Source: JBMOPD01 sp049323615
GTDB lineage: Bacteria; Bacillota; Desulfotomaculia; Desulfotomaculales; Desulfocucumaceae
DNA: 49,250 bases
Assembly (NCBI GenBank): GCA_049323615.1
Contig: JBMOPD010000050.1
Span: 1-49,250 of the forward strand
Reading direction: 5' to 3'
Numbering within the stretch: the stretch's first letter is position 1; every line of letters begins with the position of its first letter. Positions 1-7,931 of this stretch are shown here, piece by piece. Below the pieces are notes generated by a model. That model was not told where the DNA came from and ran no database searches. It saw only the letters and a program-made list of their open reading frames with translations. Made by a program: the position numbers and the translations under genes.

Positions 1-158
1 AAAAGCTTTAGATTTTAGCCGACTTAAGAAACTACAAACTGCATACAACGCTTAACACAATATCCTATTTTTGGTAGCCACCAAGGCTTCGAAAGAAAAA
101 ACTGCTGTTACTTACCGGATTAAAGTTAAAGGTATTGGAACTGACAGGGGGTAAAAAA

Positions 159-608
159 TTATTTCTTCTTCAACTCCTCCGCCAGCAGGGCGGCCAGTTC
201 GGGGTGCTGCTCCTTCACCATGGCCAGGTACATGAAGACGCTGCCCGGATAGTTTATGTTCTCGCTGAGCACGGTGTTTTCCGTGCTGCTCCTGACCAGG
301 GCCACCACGCAGTCCGGGTTGTGGTTGTCGCGGCACTCCTTGCACTGGTGGCAGGTTTCGGCCAGGGCCGGGGCCACCGTTTCGGGGTAGTACGGCTTAA
401 AATCACCACTGGGAATAAGGCTGTGCGCCCCCGGTATATCCAGCAGGCCCTTCTGAATGGCATAGGCCAGGACCTTGCGGGCAAAGCCCACCAGGCATGC
501 CGACTCCTTGCAGTCCGGAGTATTCTGGTAGTCGCAGTGCGAGCAGATCTTTTCCAGCGGCACGGTCATTTTCTCCAGCTCGATACCGGCCAGTCCTTTT
601 GTTCTCAT
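159..608 (-). CDS. Cysteine-rich protein of unknown function
   Basis: 149 residues, no family recognised. Two four-cysteine groups are visible: C-x2-C-x7-C-x4-C near residues 22-38 and C-x2-C-x2-C-x6-C near residues 87-100, each followed by predicted helix, which suggests two metal sites (Fe-S or zinc). The C-terminus is a charged helix ending in lysines; there is no signal peptide or membrane segment. I chose the ATG at 608 rather than the one at 626 because GGGGTGAT lies about 6 nt upstream of it. It follows the siroheme-reductase-like gene by only 17 bases on the same strand, so the two are probably cotranscribed and may share a redox job. No function is claimed. Confidence 0.7.
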   Translation of the reverse strand: MRTKGLAGIELEKMTVPLEKICSHCDYQNTPDCKESACLVGFARKVLAYAIQKGLLDIPGAHSLIPSGDFKPYYPETVAPALAETCHQCKECRDNHNPDCVVALVRSSTENTVLSENINYPGSVFMYLAMVKEQHPELAALLAEELKKK

Positions 609-625
609 AAATATCACCCCACCCA

Positions 626-1333
626 TTAAATACCTAAAAATTTTGTAAAATCATCAGGCGGCCCGGACCGGCCTCCGGCCGCGGCGCCGGCCGGCAGGAA
701 AGGCTCCAGGCCCAGGCGGGATATGGCGCGCCCCAGCTTTTCCCCCGGCTCCCCGAGGGCCCTGAAACGTTCCAGAACGTGGTCGATTGTAGAGAAGACA
801 TCCTCCTTAATTACACGGCGGGCAATAATTTGCCCGTGCAGCGGCCTGGCGCTTCCCCCAAAACCACCAATGGCGACGTCAAAAACCTCCCGGCCCGACG
901 CTATTACGCCCAGGTCGGCGCAGTAGGGGTCGGTGCACCCCCTTGCACACCCGGCCACCGCTATTTTAAAGTCCTTGGGCATCTCCAGCCCCAGGTACTT
1001 TTCCTGGATGGCGATTCCCAGGTCCAGGGCCTCACCCACGGACCGCGGGCAGAGGGCGCTGTTCCCGGCGCAGGCCTTCACCGCCCTGACCACGTTCCCA
1101 TAGGGGGAAACCTTTAGTCCCAGGCCCGGCAGGGCGCCGATCAGTTGCCCGGCCCTGTCCTCGTCAAGGACGGCCACCATTGTCTGGCGGGAGGTCAACT
1201 TAAACCTGAATACGCCGCAGTCCTCCCCGAGCCTGGCCAGTCCGGAAAACTGCTGCGGCGTCATAACCCCGCATGCGGCCACAATATCAACGGCAATCAT
1301 CCCGTTTCTCTGCCTGAAAATACCTTCGCCCAT
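626..1333 (-). CDS. Nitrite/sulfite reductase-like siroheme/[4Fe-4S] protein (short form)
   Basis: 235 residues. The N-terminal half carries the ferredoxin-like half-domain of nitrite/sulfite reductases (segment FRFKLTSRQTMVAV), and the C-terminal half carries the cluster region with paired cysteines (CAGNSALC, then CARGC) and a glycine-rich GGFGGSARP stretch. The protein is about half the length of assimilatory sulfite reductases and resembles the small stand-alone siroheme proteins of anaerobes. The first cysteine pair is spaced C-x6-C instead of the usual C-x5-C, and there is an additional Cys in DPYC, so the cofactor set may differ. ATG at 1333 has AAAGGAG upstream; a longer in-frame reading back to 1483 is low-complexity and has no such site. 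Cytoplasmic. Substrate (sulfite, nitrite or other) cannot be told from sequence. Confidence 0.75.
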   Translation of the reverse strand: MGEGIFRQRNGMIAVDIVAACGVMTPQQFSGLARLGEDCGVFRFKLTSRQTMVAVLDEDRAGQLIGALPGLGLKVSPYGNVVRAVKACAGNSALCPRSVGEALDLGIAIQEKYLGLEMPKDFKIAVAGCARGCTDPYCADLGVIASGREVFDVAIGGFGGSARPLHGQIIARRVIKEDVFSTIDHVLERFRALGEPGEKLGRAISRLGLEPFLPAGAAAGGRSGPPDDFTKFLGI

Positions 1334-1388
1334 ACTTTTCTCCTTTCCGCAAGCACCTGAAATGCTAAAGCAACAATTTTTTTCAAAA

Positions 1389-1412
1389 AATATCCAATAT
1401 TTATTGGATATT
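1389..1412 (-). terminator. AT-rich hairpin after comEC, also a possible operator
   Basis: Perfect 10-bp inverted repeat AATATCCAAT / ATTGGATATT with a 4-nt loop. Read on the minus strand it is followed by a run of T, as in an intrinsic terminator for comEC. It also lies 56-79 nt upstream of the start of the reductase-like gene, so it could instead be an operator. Confidence 0.4.
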
Positions 1413-1479
1413 CGACAAATCCATCGCCGGCCCCTGCAGCCGCTTTTCAAATTGAGGCACAAATTTTTCAGGTGTGCTT

Positions 1480-3861
1480 TCACTCTTTATGTCTGCCCGT
1501 AGTCATCCTGATCCGCCTCCCGTCACAGCTGAACATCACCAGCCCGTCCCGGTCGGTCCGGTAAACCGGCTTTCCCTCCGCTCCCGCCAGGGCAACGGTG
1601 CCGGGGTCGGGCTGGCCGAAGGAGTTCCTGCCCACCGATATTACCGACAGGTCCGGCTGCACCCGGTTTATGAATTCAGGTATAACATACCTGCTTCCGT
1701 GGTGGGGCACCTTGAGCACGCTGTGCTTGAGCCCGAATCCGCTTTCCATCAGCCGGGCCTGCCCCGCTTCCTCGATATCCCCGGTCAGTAAAAAGGACTT
1801 CCGGCCGTACCTGATGGACAGCACCACCGAATTATTGTTCAGGTCGGACCTGGTCCCGGCCAGCAGGGCCGCCCCCGGCCCCATTACCTCCACCCGCACC
1901 CGGGGGTCCAGGGTAAGCATGTCCCCGGAGAATACCTCCCGCACCGGGATGTTTTTTTCACTCATCACGGCAAGCATTTTCCCATAGGCCGGGTCTGCCC
2001 GCTCGGAGGTATCCTCCCGGTGCCCGGCCGGGGAAACCAGGACCGTACCGATGTCAAAACGGCCCGCCAAAAAGCCGGCCCCCGCCGCGTGGTCCTCATG
2101 GGGGTGGGTCAGCACCAGGGCATCAATTTTCTTTACCCCCAGCCGCCTGAGGTAGGCGGCCACCACCTCGCCGGCCCCCCGCCCCACCTTAAACTCATCC
2201 TTCCACCCCCCGGCGTCCACCAGCATGCTGCGCCCGTTGGGAAAGCGCACCAGGATGCTGTCCCCCTGGCCCACGTCGATCACGTGCACCTGCAAGTCGC
2301 CCCTGCCCAATCCCCCCGCGGCCGTAAAGGACATGACCAGGGAGAAGGCCAAAAGCCCGGCCATAAAGCCCCGGACAACAGGCGCCGCCTTTTTCCCCGG
2401 CCCCGCGGCCCCGGCCAGGAAAACCAGGGATATATACCAGGCCGACATGGCTGCGGCGGGCGGGGGAGGTACATAAACAACCCCTCCGGGGAGGCTGTGT
2501 ATCAATCCCACCAGCAACATCATCAAATCCAGCAGCGCCGCCGTGGCGTAGTTGATCAGCAGGGCGATCTTTACATGTACAAGGCCGGCCAGGGCGGCCG
2601 CCAGCCCCAGCGGCAGGATCAGGCCCACCAGGGGCACCGCCAGGAGATTGGCGGGGATGGAAATGAGGGAAAGTATATTGTAGTAGTACGCCACCAGCGG
2701 AAGGGTCCCCGCCTGGGCGCCCAGGGGGACCGCCAGGAACCCCCTGACCCAGGGCCTGGCCAGCCCCATGGACTCCAGCCGCCGGTCAATTACCGGGCCG
2801 ATATGCAGTATCCCCCAGGTGGCCGCAAAGGAGAGCTGAAAGCCCGGCTCAAACAGGGATCGTGGAGAAATGGCCAGGATGATCAGCGCCGAAGCGGCCA
2901 GGGTGGTGGGCCAGTCCCTCTCCCGGCCCAGCCGGTGGCCCAGCAGCTGAATCCAGGCCATCAGCGCGGCCCTCAGCACTGCCGGCCCCATCCCGGTGAT
3001 ATAGGCGTACACCGGCAGAACGGCGGTCAGCACCGGAAAACCGAGCCTCTGCAGCCCCGTCAGGCTCAGCAGGCCCAGTACGCCGGCCACCACCAGCCCC
3101 ACATGCAGGCCGCTTACCGAAAGGATATGGACGACCCCGGCCTCGTTAAATATTTCCCTGGCCCGGGGGCTGATCTCCCCGCGGCTGCCGAACACTATGC
3201 CGTTGACCAGGGCGGCATGCTCCGGTTCCAGGGTGGCCCGGTTCACTTCCATAAGCCTCTGCTTGATGCCTAGAGCCGCGCCGGCGATGGGATTCTCTCC
3301 GCCGGAGGAAATCTTCTCCACACTGTCCCTGTCCTTTACGGAAACCAGCGCCCATATCCCCCTGGCGGCAAGATGCTTACCGTAATCAAACTGGCCCGGG
3401 TTGCCTGGACTTCCGGGCAGGTAAGGCCTCCCCTGCACCCTGACCACATCCCCGTAATCCAGGTCCGTCCGGCGTCCCGGAATATACAGCAGCACCTGCC
3501 CTCCGGCCTCACTGACCCCGTCCTCCCGGCAGACCCTTTTCACTTCCAGTTCGTTAACCGTCCTGTCTCCCCTGACCTCCGGCTCCCTGCAGATATAGCC
3601 CTCCAGCGTCACCGCCCGGCCCATAAACTTTTCTGCCCCCGTGTTTCCCTGGGGCGCCGCCACCGCCGCCCCCAGTAAAAAAAAGACCGCCAGCAGGACC
3701 GGGAAAACATCCCGCCGCAGGGCAAAAAAGACCACCCCGGCCACAGCCGTTACAACCAGGGCGGCCAGGAAGGGAATCCACGGCGGCAGGGCGGTTAAGC
3801 CCGCCAGGGCTATGCCCGAGGCAAAGGCCAGCGTTATATGGACCAGGGGCCTGGATACCAA
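1480..3861 (-). CDS. comEC: ComEC/Rec2 DNA-uptake channel
   Basis: 793 residues, the family's usual length. Order of parts: N-terminal transmembrane pair and DUF4131-type soluble region (to about residue 200), a central polytopic competence domain (about 210-490, with HILSVSGLHVGLV), and a C-terminal metallo-beta-lactamase-like domain (about 520-780) with DVGQGDS and the metal motif THPHEDHAAG. Known role of the family: moving one DNA strand across the membrane in natural transformation, with the C-terminal domain proposed to degrade the other strand. The start is a TTG at 3861 preceded by a G-rich GGGGGGTGG stretch. comEA lies 7 kb away on the same strand, not adjacent as in Bacillus. Confident call; whether the strain is competent is unknown. 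Confidence 0.95.
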   Translation of the reverse strand: MVSRPLVHITLAFASGIALAGLTALPPWIPFLAALVVTAVAGVVFFALRRDVFPVLLAVFFLLGAAVAAPQGNTGAEKFMGRAVTLEGYICREPEVRGDRTVNELEVKRVCREDGVSEAGGQVLLYIPGRRTDLDYGDVVRVQGRPYLPGSPGNPGQFDYGKHLAARGIWALVSVKDRDSVEKISSGGENPIAGAALGIKQRLMEVNRATLEPEHAALVNGIVFGSRGEISPRAREIFNEAGVVHILSVSGLHVGLVVAGVLGLLSLTGLQRLGFPVLTAVLPVYAYITGMGPAVLRAALMAWIQLLGHRLGRERDWPTTLAASALIILAISPRSLFEPGFQLSFAATWGILHIGPVIDRRLESMGLARPWVRGFLAVPLGAQAGTLPLVAYYYNILSLISIPANLLAVPLVGLILPLGLAAALAGLVHVKIALLINYATAALLDLMMLLVGLIHSLPGGVVYVPPPPAAAMSAWYISLVFLAGAAGPGKKAAPVVRGFMAGLLAFSLVMSFTAAGGLGRGDLQVHVIDVGQGDSILVRFPNGRSMLVDAGGWKDEFKVGRGAGEVVAAYLRRLGVKKIDALVLTHPHEDHAAGAGFLAGRFDIGTVLVSPAGHREDTSERADPAYGKMLAVMSEKNIPVREVFSGDMLTLDPRVRVEVMGPGAALLAGTRSDLNNNSVVLSIRYGRKSFLLTGDIEEAGQARLMESGFGLKHSVLKVPHHGSRYVIPEFINRVQPDLSVISVGRNSFGQPDPGTVALAGAEGKPVYRTDRDGLVMFSCDGRRIRMTTGRHKE

Positions 3862-3968
3862 GCAAACCCACCCCCCGCAATAAATCTTTTAATCAATGTT
3901 TACGGATAATATTGGACATTATTCTCCATTATCCCACTATTTCCCTCTTCATCCTTTTACTACATATT

Positions 3969-3980
3969 GCCGGTACCGGC
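3969..3980. promoter_or_regulatory. 12-bp perfect palindrome in the comEC / sigma-54 activator spacer
   Basis: GCCGGTACCGGC lies in the 291-base spacer between the divergent comEC and activator genes. It is a symmetrical protein-binding-site candidate; no binding protein can be named. The rest of the spacer is AT-rich and holds no gene. Confidence 0.25.
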
Positions 3981-4152
3981 GTTAACTTTTAAATCTCAAC
4001 CCCGTGCGGCCTATTACGAAATCTAATGGAAAAGGATTTAAAGTTGCCGGGTAGAATAATTAATTGAAAATTTCCTCATTAATTAGTAGTAATGTTAACT
4101 ATGTTCATTAATTTTCATGTTTGACTGTTATATTAACCGGGAGGGTTGCAGG

Positions 4153-6201
4153 ATGCAGATAAAAGATGTTATGTCCATTCCTGTTATTACCCGCGCCGGC
4201 CTGAAGGTCAGGGAGGCGGTGCGGGAAATGCGCCGGTCCCAGGGCTGTCTTGTGCTGGTGGATGAAAATGACCGGCCGCTGGGAGTGCTTGATCCTGAAA
4301 AAATGCTGGATTATGCCGAAGGCTGCGGCAACCCGGACGAGCCGGTTAAAAACCTGCCCCGGGATTTTTATCTGGTCAGCCCGGAGGATAAACTTGGGGA
4401 AGTAAAAAGCGGCGGCGCCCGCTATCTGCTGGCCGTGGAGGACGGCGGGCGGCCGGTGGGCATTATGGCCCTGTGCCCGCCGGTGGTCAACCTGGAAAGT
4501 TACATCAACCGCCTGAAAACAATGCTGGACGCCACCTATAACGCCATCATCGAGGTGGACCGCGAAGGCCGGATTGTTACGCTGAACCGCGCCATGGAAA
4601 GGGTGCTGGGAACGGCGGGCCCCAAGCTGATCGGCAGGCCGCTGGCCGAACTGGTTCCCTACAATGGCCTCAACGAGGTAATGACAGGCGGAAAGCCGCA
4701 GATCGGACGGCAGATTACCATTGGTGAAAAAACATATCTCAGCAACCGGTCGCCCGTCTTTCAGGACGGAACGGTCATCGGGGCGGTGGCCGTACTTCAG
4801 GACATTACCGAGTTGAAGCAGGTGATTGACGAACTGGCCAGTGAGCGCAGCGAGCGGGAGCTCCTGGAAGCCATCCTGGACAACACCTACGACCGCATTG
4901 TGGTGGTGGACAAAAACGCCCGCATCACCATGATGAGCCAGGCATACGCCGAATTCCTCGAGGTGAAAAAGGAAGACGTGATCGGCAGGGACGTCAGGGA
5001 TGTCATTGAGAATACCCGCATGCACATAGTGGTGGAGACCGGCATCCCCGAATTCGAGTCGGTACAGCGGATAAAGGGCGGGGACATGATCTGCACCCGC
5101 TTCCCCATCAAAAAAGACGGCAAGGTGGTGTGCGCGGTGGGCAGGATGCTTTTTCAGGACGTCAGCGAGCTTAAAACCCTGGCCGACAAAGTGGCCCGCC
5201 TGCAGCACGAGGTGGAGTATTACAAGGGCGAGTTGAAGAGATACCAGGGCACCAGGTACCGTATCGACAGCATCGTGGGAAAAAGCCCGCAGATTGAAAG
5301 GCTTAAATCCATTGCCCTGAAGGTGGCCAAAAGCAGTTCCACCGTCCTCCTGCTGGGTGAAAGCGGGACGGGCAAGGAAATGTTCGCCCACGCCGTCCAC
5401 AACGCCAGCCCCCGCAGCCTCGGCCCCTTTGTCCGGGTAAACTGCGCCGCCCTGCCGGAAAATCTCCTGGAAAGCGAGTTGTTCGGCTACCAGGAGGGCG
5501 CCTTTACCGGCGCCCAAAAGGGCGGCAAAACGGGCAAATTCGAACTGGCCGACGGCGGCACCATTTTCCTTGACGAAATCGGCGACATGCCGGCCAATAT
5601 GCAGGCCAAAATACTGCGCGTGCTGCAGGAGCGCGAGATTGAGCGGGTGGGCGGCAGCAGGCCAAAAAAAATCGACGTGCGGGTGATTGCGGCCACCAAC
5701 CGGAACCTGGAAGAGATGGTCAGGAAAAACCAGTTCCGCGAGGATCTCTATTACCGCCTGAACGTGGTCACCATGGAAATCCCCCCGCTGCGCGAGCGGA
5801 TGGAGGACATCCCCCCGCTGGCGGAATTCTTTTTAAAAAAGCTCTCCCGCCAGTTGGGCTGCGGACAAAAAAGAATATCCGGCGACGCCCTGGCGGTGCT
5901 TCTGCATCACCGCTGGCCGGGCAACATCCGGGAACTGGAAAACGTACTGGAAAGGGCCCTCAATGTAATAGAGGGCGATACCATCACACCGTCCTTTTTG
6001 CCCTATTACCTGACCAGAAACGAACTGACGGGCAGCGAAGATCACATCGGACCCCTGAAAGAAGCCCTTGAAGCCTACGAAAAGGCCATCCTGGAGCGGG
6101 CCATAAAGCTGTCCGGCGGCAATAAGCTTAACGCTGCAAAAATGTTGAAGCTGAGTAAATCTACTTTCTATGAAAAGCTCACCCGGCACAACATGAACTG
6201 A
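4153..6201 (+). CDS. Sigma-54-dependent activator with CBS pair, two PAS domains, AAA+ and Fis-type HTH
   Basis: 682 residues. Order: CBS (Bateman) pair about 1-115; PAS 1 about 120-225 (DATYNAIIEVDREGRIV); PAS 2 about 235-345 (DNTYDRIVVVDKNARIT); a short coiled coil; AAA+ domain about 385-620 with Walker A GESGTGKE (about 401), the sigma-54 contact loop GAFTGA (about 449), Walker B TIFLDEIGD and an arginine-finger region; C-terminal helix-turn-helix ending in LKLSKSTFYEKL. It activates RNA polymerase holding sigma-54, with CBS/PAS sensing a nucleotide or small ligand. ATG 4153 has GGGAGGG upstream and is preferred to 4117. Three dyads and a -24/-12 promoter directly downstream mark the next operon as its target. 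Confidence 0.95.
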   Translation: MQIKDVMSIPVITRAGLKVREAVREMRRSQGCLVLVDENDRPLGVLDPEKMLDYAEGCGNPDEPVKNLPRDFYLVSPEDKLGEVKSGGARYLLAVEDGGRPVGIMALCPPVVNLESYINRLKTMLDATYNAIIEVDREGRIVTLNRAMERVLGTAGPKLIGRPLAELVPYNGLNEVMTGGKPQIGRQITIGEKTYLSNRSPVFQDGTVIGAVAVLQDITELKQVIDELASERSERELLEAILDNTYDRIVVVDKNARITMMSQAYAEFLEVKKEDVIGRDVRDVIENTRMHIVVETGIPEFESVQRIKGGDMICTRFPIKKDGKVVCAVGRMLFQDVSELKTLADKVARLQHEVEYYKGELKRYQGTRYRIDSIVGKSPQIERLKSIALKVAKSSSTVLLLGESGTGKEMFAHAVHNASPRSLGPFVRVNCAALPENLLESELFGYQEGAFTGAQKGGKTGKFELADGGTIFLDEIGDMPANMQAKILRVLQEREIERVGGSRPKKIDVRVIAATNRNLEEMVRKNQFREDLYYRLNVVTMEIPPLRERMEDIPPLAEFFLKKLSRQLGCGQKRISGDALAVLLHHRWPGNIRELENVLERALNVIEGDTITPSFLPYYLTRNELTGSEDHIGPLKEALEAYEKAILERAIKLSGGNKLNAAKMLKLSKSTFYEKLTRHNMN

Positions 6202-6206
6202 TTTTT

Positions 6207-6220
6207 TCCGGATTACCGGA
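6207..6220. promoter_or_regulatory. Upstream activator site 1 (TCCGG-N4-CCGGA)
   Basis: TCCGGATTACCGGA, first of three dyads of the same form, starting 6 bases after the activator's stop codon and about 190 bp upstream of the -24/-12 promoter. Position and symmetry fit an enhancer-binding-protein site. Confidence 0.7.
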
Positions 6221-6225
6221 ATTAT

Positions 6226-6239
6226 TCCGGATTTCCGGA
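6226..6239. promoter_or_regulatory. Upstream activator site 2 (TCCGG-N4-CCGGA)
   Basis: TCCGGATTTCCGGA, 19 bp centre to centre from site 1, close to two helical turns, so two dimers could bind side by side. Confidence 0.7.
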
Positions 6240-6283
6240 AACAGCATGTATTTGGGCAAAATAAAGGGCTTCCTGAAAATAGT

Positions 6284-6297
6284 TCCGGAAAACCGGA
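6284..6297. promoter_or_regulatory. Upstream activator site 3 (TCCGG-N4-CCGGA)
   Basis: TCCGGAAAACCGGA, 58 bp from site 2 and about 100 bp upstream of the -24 element, the usual enhancer distance for sigma-54 promoters. Confidence 0.7.
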
Positions 6298-6396
6298 CGC
6301 CCCCATATCAAAACCCCTCACAAAGCGGCTATTGTTACAGCCCCAAATGCTTTTCTCCCGGGCCAGGCCGGTATACCCTGAACAACTCCCTGTAAC

Positions 6397-6412
6397 TGGC
6401 ATGAAAAATGCT
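6397..6412 (+). promoter_or_regulatory. Sigma-54 (-24/-12) promoter
   Basis: TGGCATGAAAAATGCT matches the sigma-54 consensus TGGCAC-N5-TTGC, with GG and GC at exactly the required spacing. It lies about 104 bp upstream of the hydroxybutyrate dehydrogenase start, with the three activator dyads further upstream. Confidence 0.8.
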
Positions 6413-6515
6413 TTTTCATAATTCATACTATTTAGAATTTATAGCAAAGGGGGTTGCCAACCGGCTAATTTGTTGATGAATGCTGTGGAAACGCCCTGAT
6501 TTTGGAGGTAAAAGC

Positions 6516-7295
6516 ATGTATGAACAAGATATAAAAGTAAACCTGAACGTTGATTTGAGCGGGAAAACCGCCCTGGTGACCGGGGCCGCCTCCGGGGTCG
6601 GCTGCGGCATTGCCCGGGTTTTAAGCCGGGCCGGGGCAAAGGTGCTGGTAAACGACCTCTTGCCCGACCGCACCCGGGAGGCGGCGCAGAATCTGCAGGG
6701 GGAACCCTTCCCCGGCGATATCACCGACCCCGGTTTTATCCGGCAGGTGGAGCAAGCAAAGGTGGACATTCTGGTCAACAACGCCGGCTTCCAGCACGTC
6801 TCCCCCCTGGAAGACTTTGCGCCCGAGGTTTACCGCCGCATGCTGGAAGTGCTGCTGGTGGGGCCCTTCCTGTTGTGCCGGGCGGTGCTGGGAGGTATGA
6901 AGGAGAGAGGTTTCGGCCGGATAATCAACATTGCCTCGGTGCATGCCAAAATAGCCTCGGCATACAAAGCCGGCTATGTCTCGGCCAAGCACGGCCTGCT
7001 GGGCCTTACCCGGGTGGTGGCCCTGGAAACCGCCCCCTACGGCATTACCGTCAACGCCATCTGCCCCGGCTACGTGGATACCCCCCTGGTGCGCAACCAG
7101 CTGAAGGACCTGGCGGCCAGCCACAACCTGCCCGAGGATAAGGTTCTGTCCGAGGTTATTTTACGCCCCGTGCCCATGAAAAGGCTCCTGGAGCCCGAAG
7201 AGGTCGGGTTCCTGGCCCTGTTCCTGTGCTCGGACGCGGCCGGCTTCATTACCGCCCAGGGATACACCATCGACGGGGGCTGGAGCCAGATTTAA
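6516..7295 (+). CDS. 3-hydroxybutyrate dehydrogenase-like short-chain dehydrogenase
   Basis: 259 residues, typical of classical SDR enzymes. Seen: cofactor motif TGAASGVG near residue 20, NNAG near 88, catalytic Ser followed by YVSAK near 153, and CPGYVDTPLV. The stretch around YKAGYVSAKHG and ALETA is characteristic of D-3-hydroxybutyrate dehydrogenase (bdhA type), which oxidises 3-hydroxybutyrate to acetoacetate with NAD+. The acidic residue after the second beta strand (VNDLLPDR) suggests NAD over NADP. ATG 6516 is chosen because GGAGG lies 9 nt upstream; an upstream ATG at 6480 lacks a site. It is the first gene of a sigma-54-controlled operon with a membrane protein and a symporter. A related beta-hydroxy acid substrate is possible. 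Confidence 0.85.
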   Translation: MYEQDIKVNLNVDLSGKTALVTGAASGVGCGIARVLSRAGAKVLVNDLLPDRTREAAQNLQGEPFPGDITDPGFIRQVEQAKVDILVNNAGFQHVSPLEDFAPEVYRRMLEVLLVGPFLLCRAVLGGMKERGFGRIINIASVHAKIASAYKAGYVSAKHGLLGLTRVVALETAPYGITVNAICPGYVDTPLVRNQLKDLAASHNLPEDKVLSEVILRPVPMKRLLEPEEVGFLALFLCSDAAGFITAQGYTIDGGWSQI

Positions 7296-7429
7296 CCCCC
7301 TTGACAGTAAGGTTGTATTCATGCCATTTGCCTATTGAGAACCGTAATACATTCCCGGGGAACGGAGGTGATGGCGTCAGACCACTGGCGGTTAACCGGT
7401 CAATCCAATAAGAAAGGAGGTTTTATTTA

Positions 7430-7897
7430 ATGAAAATAAACAGAGACGCCATGGCTGTTGCAATGGCGGTACTAAGCGCAGTGTTAATGATTTCGGCCCT
7501 GATGAAATGGTACCTGGTGTTTGCCTGGGCTACAGTTTTAATTATCATGGCCTATGCCGCCATCGGAGGCCAGAAAAAAGGTTCCCTGGGACCCATCGGT
7601 CCAGTACTGCTGCTGGTAGGAGCCGTTTTGCTGGTAGCCTTTGCCGCCATCTTTTCCATCTGGACTCCCGGCAAAGCCCCCACCAGCCTGGTGTTGGGCT
7701 TCCACCCGGCCACAGCCATACTGGTATATGTGATCTGGCTTTTCCCCATCGTGCTGGGGATTGCTTACGCACTTAATTTCAGTAAATTTGTTCTGACCGA
7801 GGAAGAATTCGAGTCCATAAAGGCCTTAAAGGGTGACGCGCCCGCTGGAGAAGCCGGTTCTGTCCCGGACAGCGGCAAAATAAGCCCCTCTGCCTGA
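7430..7897 (+). CDS. Small four-helix membrane protein, putative symporter partner
   Basis: 155 residues with four hydrophobic segments at about 8-26, 28-46, 52-77 and 87-114, then an acidic, Gly/Ser/Pro-rich cytoplasmic tail. The start has a strong AAAGGAGG site. It sits between the dehydrogenase and the large symporter (34 bases to the latter), the position that small partner proteins of sodium:solute symporters (compare YhdT with PanF) often hold. Known families are not matched with certainty. I infer a structural or regulatory partner of the transporter. Confidence 0.7.
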   Translation: MKINRDAMAVAMAVLSAVLMISALMKWYLVFAWATVLIIMAYAAIGGQKKGSLGPIGPVLLLVGAVLLVAFAAIFSIWTPGKAPTSLVLGFHPATAILVYVIWLFPIVLGIAYALNFSKFVLTEEEFESIKALKGDAPAGEAGSVPDSGKISPSA

Positions 7898-7931
7898 CTT
7901 GATTACCGGTGAAAGGAGGTTAAGGATATAA

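Noticed and set aside
1..158. Left edge
   Set aside because: Looked for a terminator, RNA gene or partial gene; nothing convincing seen.
4108..5517. 469-residue minus-strand ORF opposite the sigma-54 activator
   Set aside because: Shadow of a well-supported gene in GC-rich DNA; no ribosome site or family motif. The same holds for long frames opposite comEC and the RND pump.
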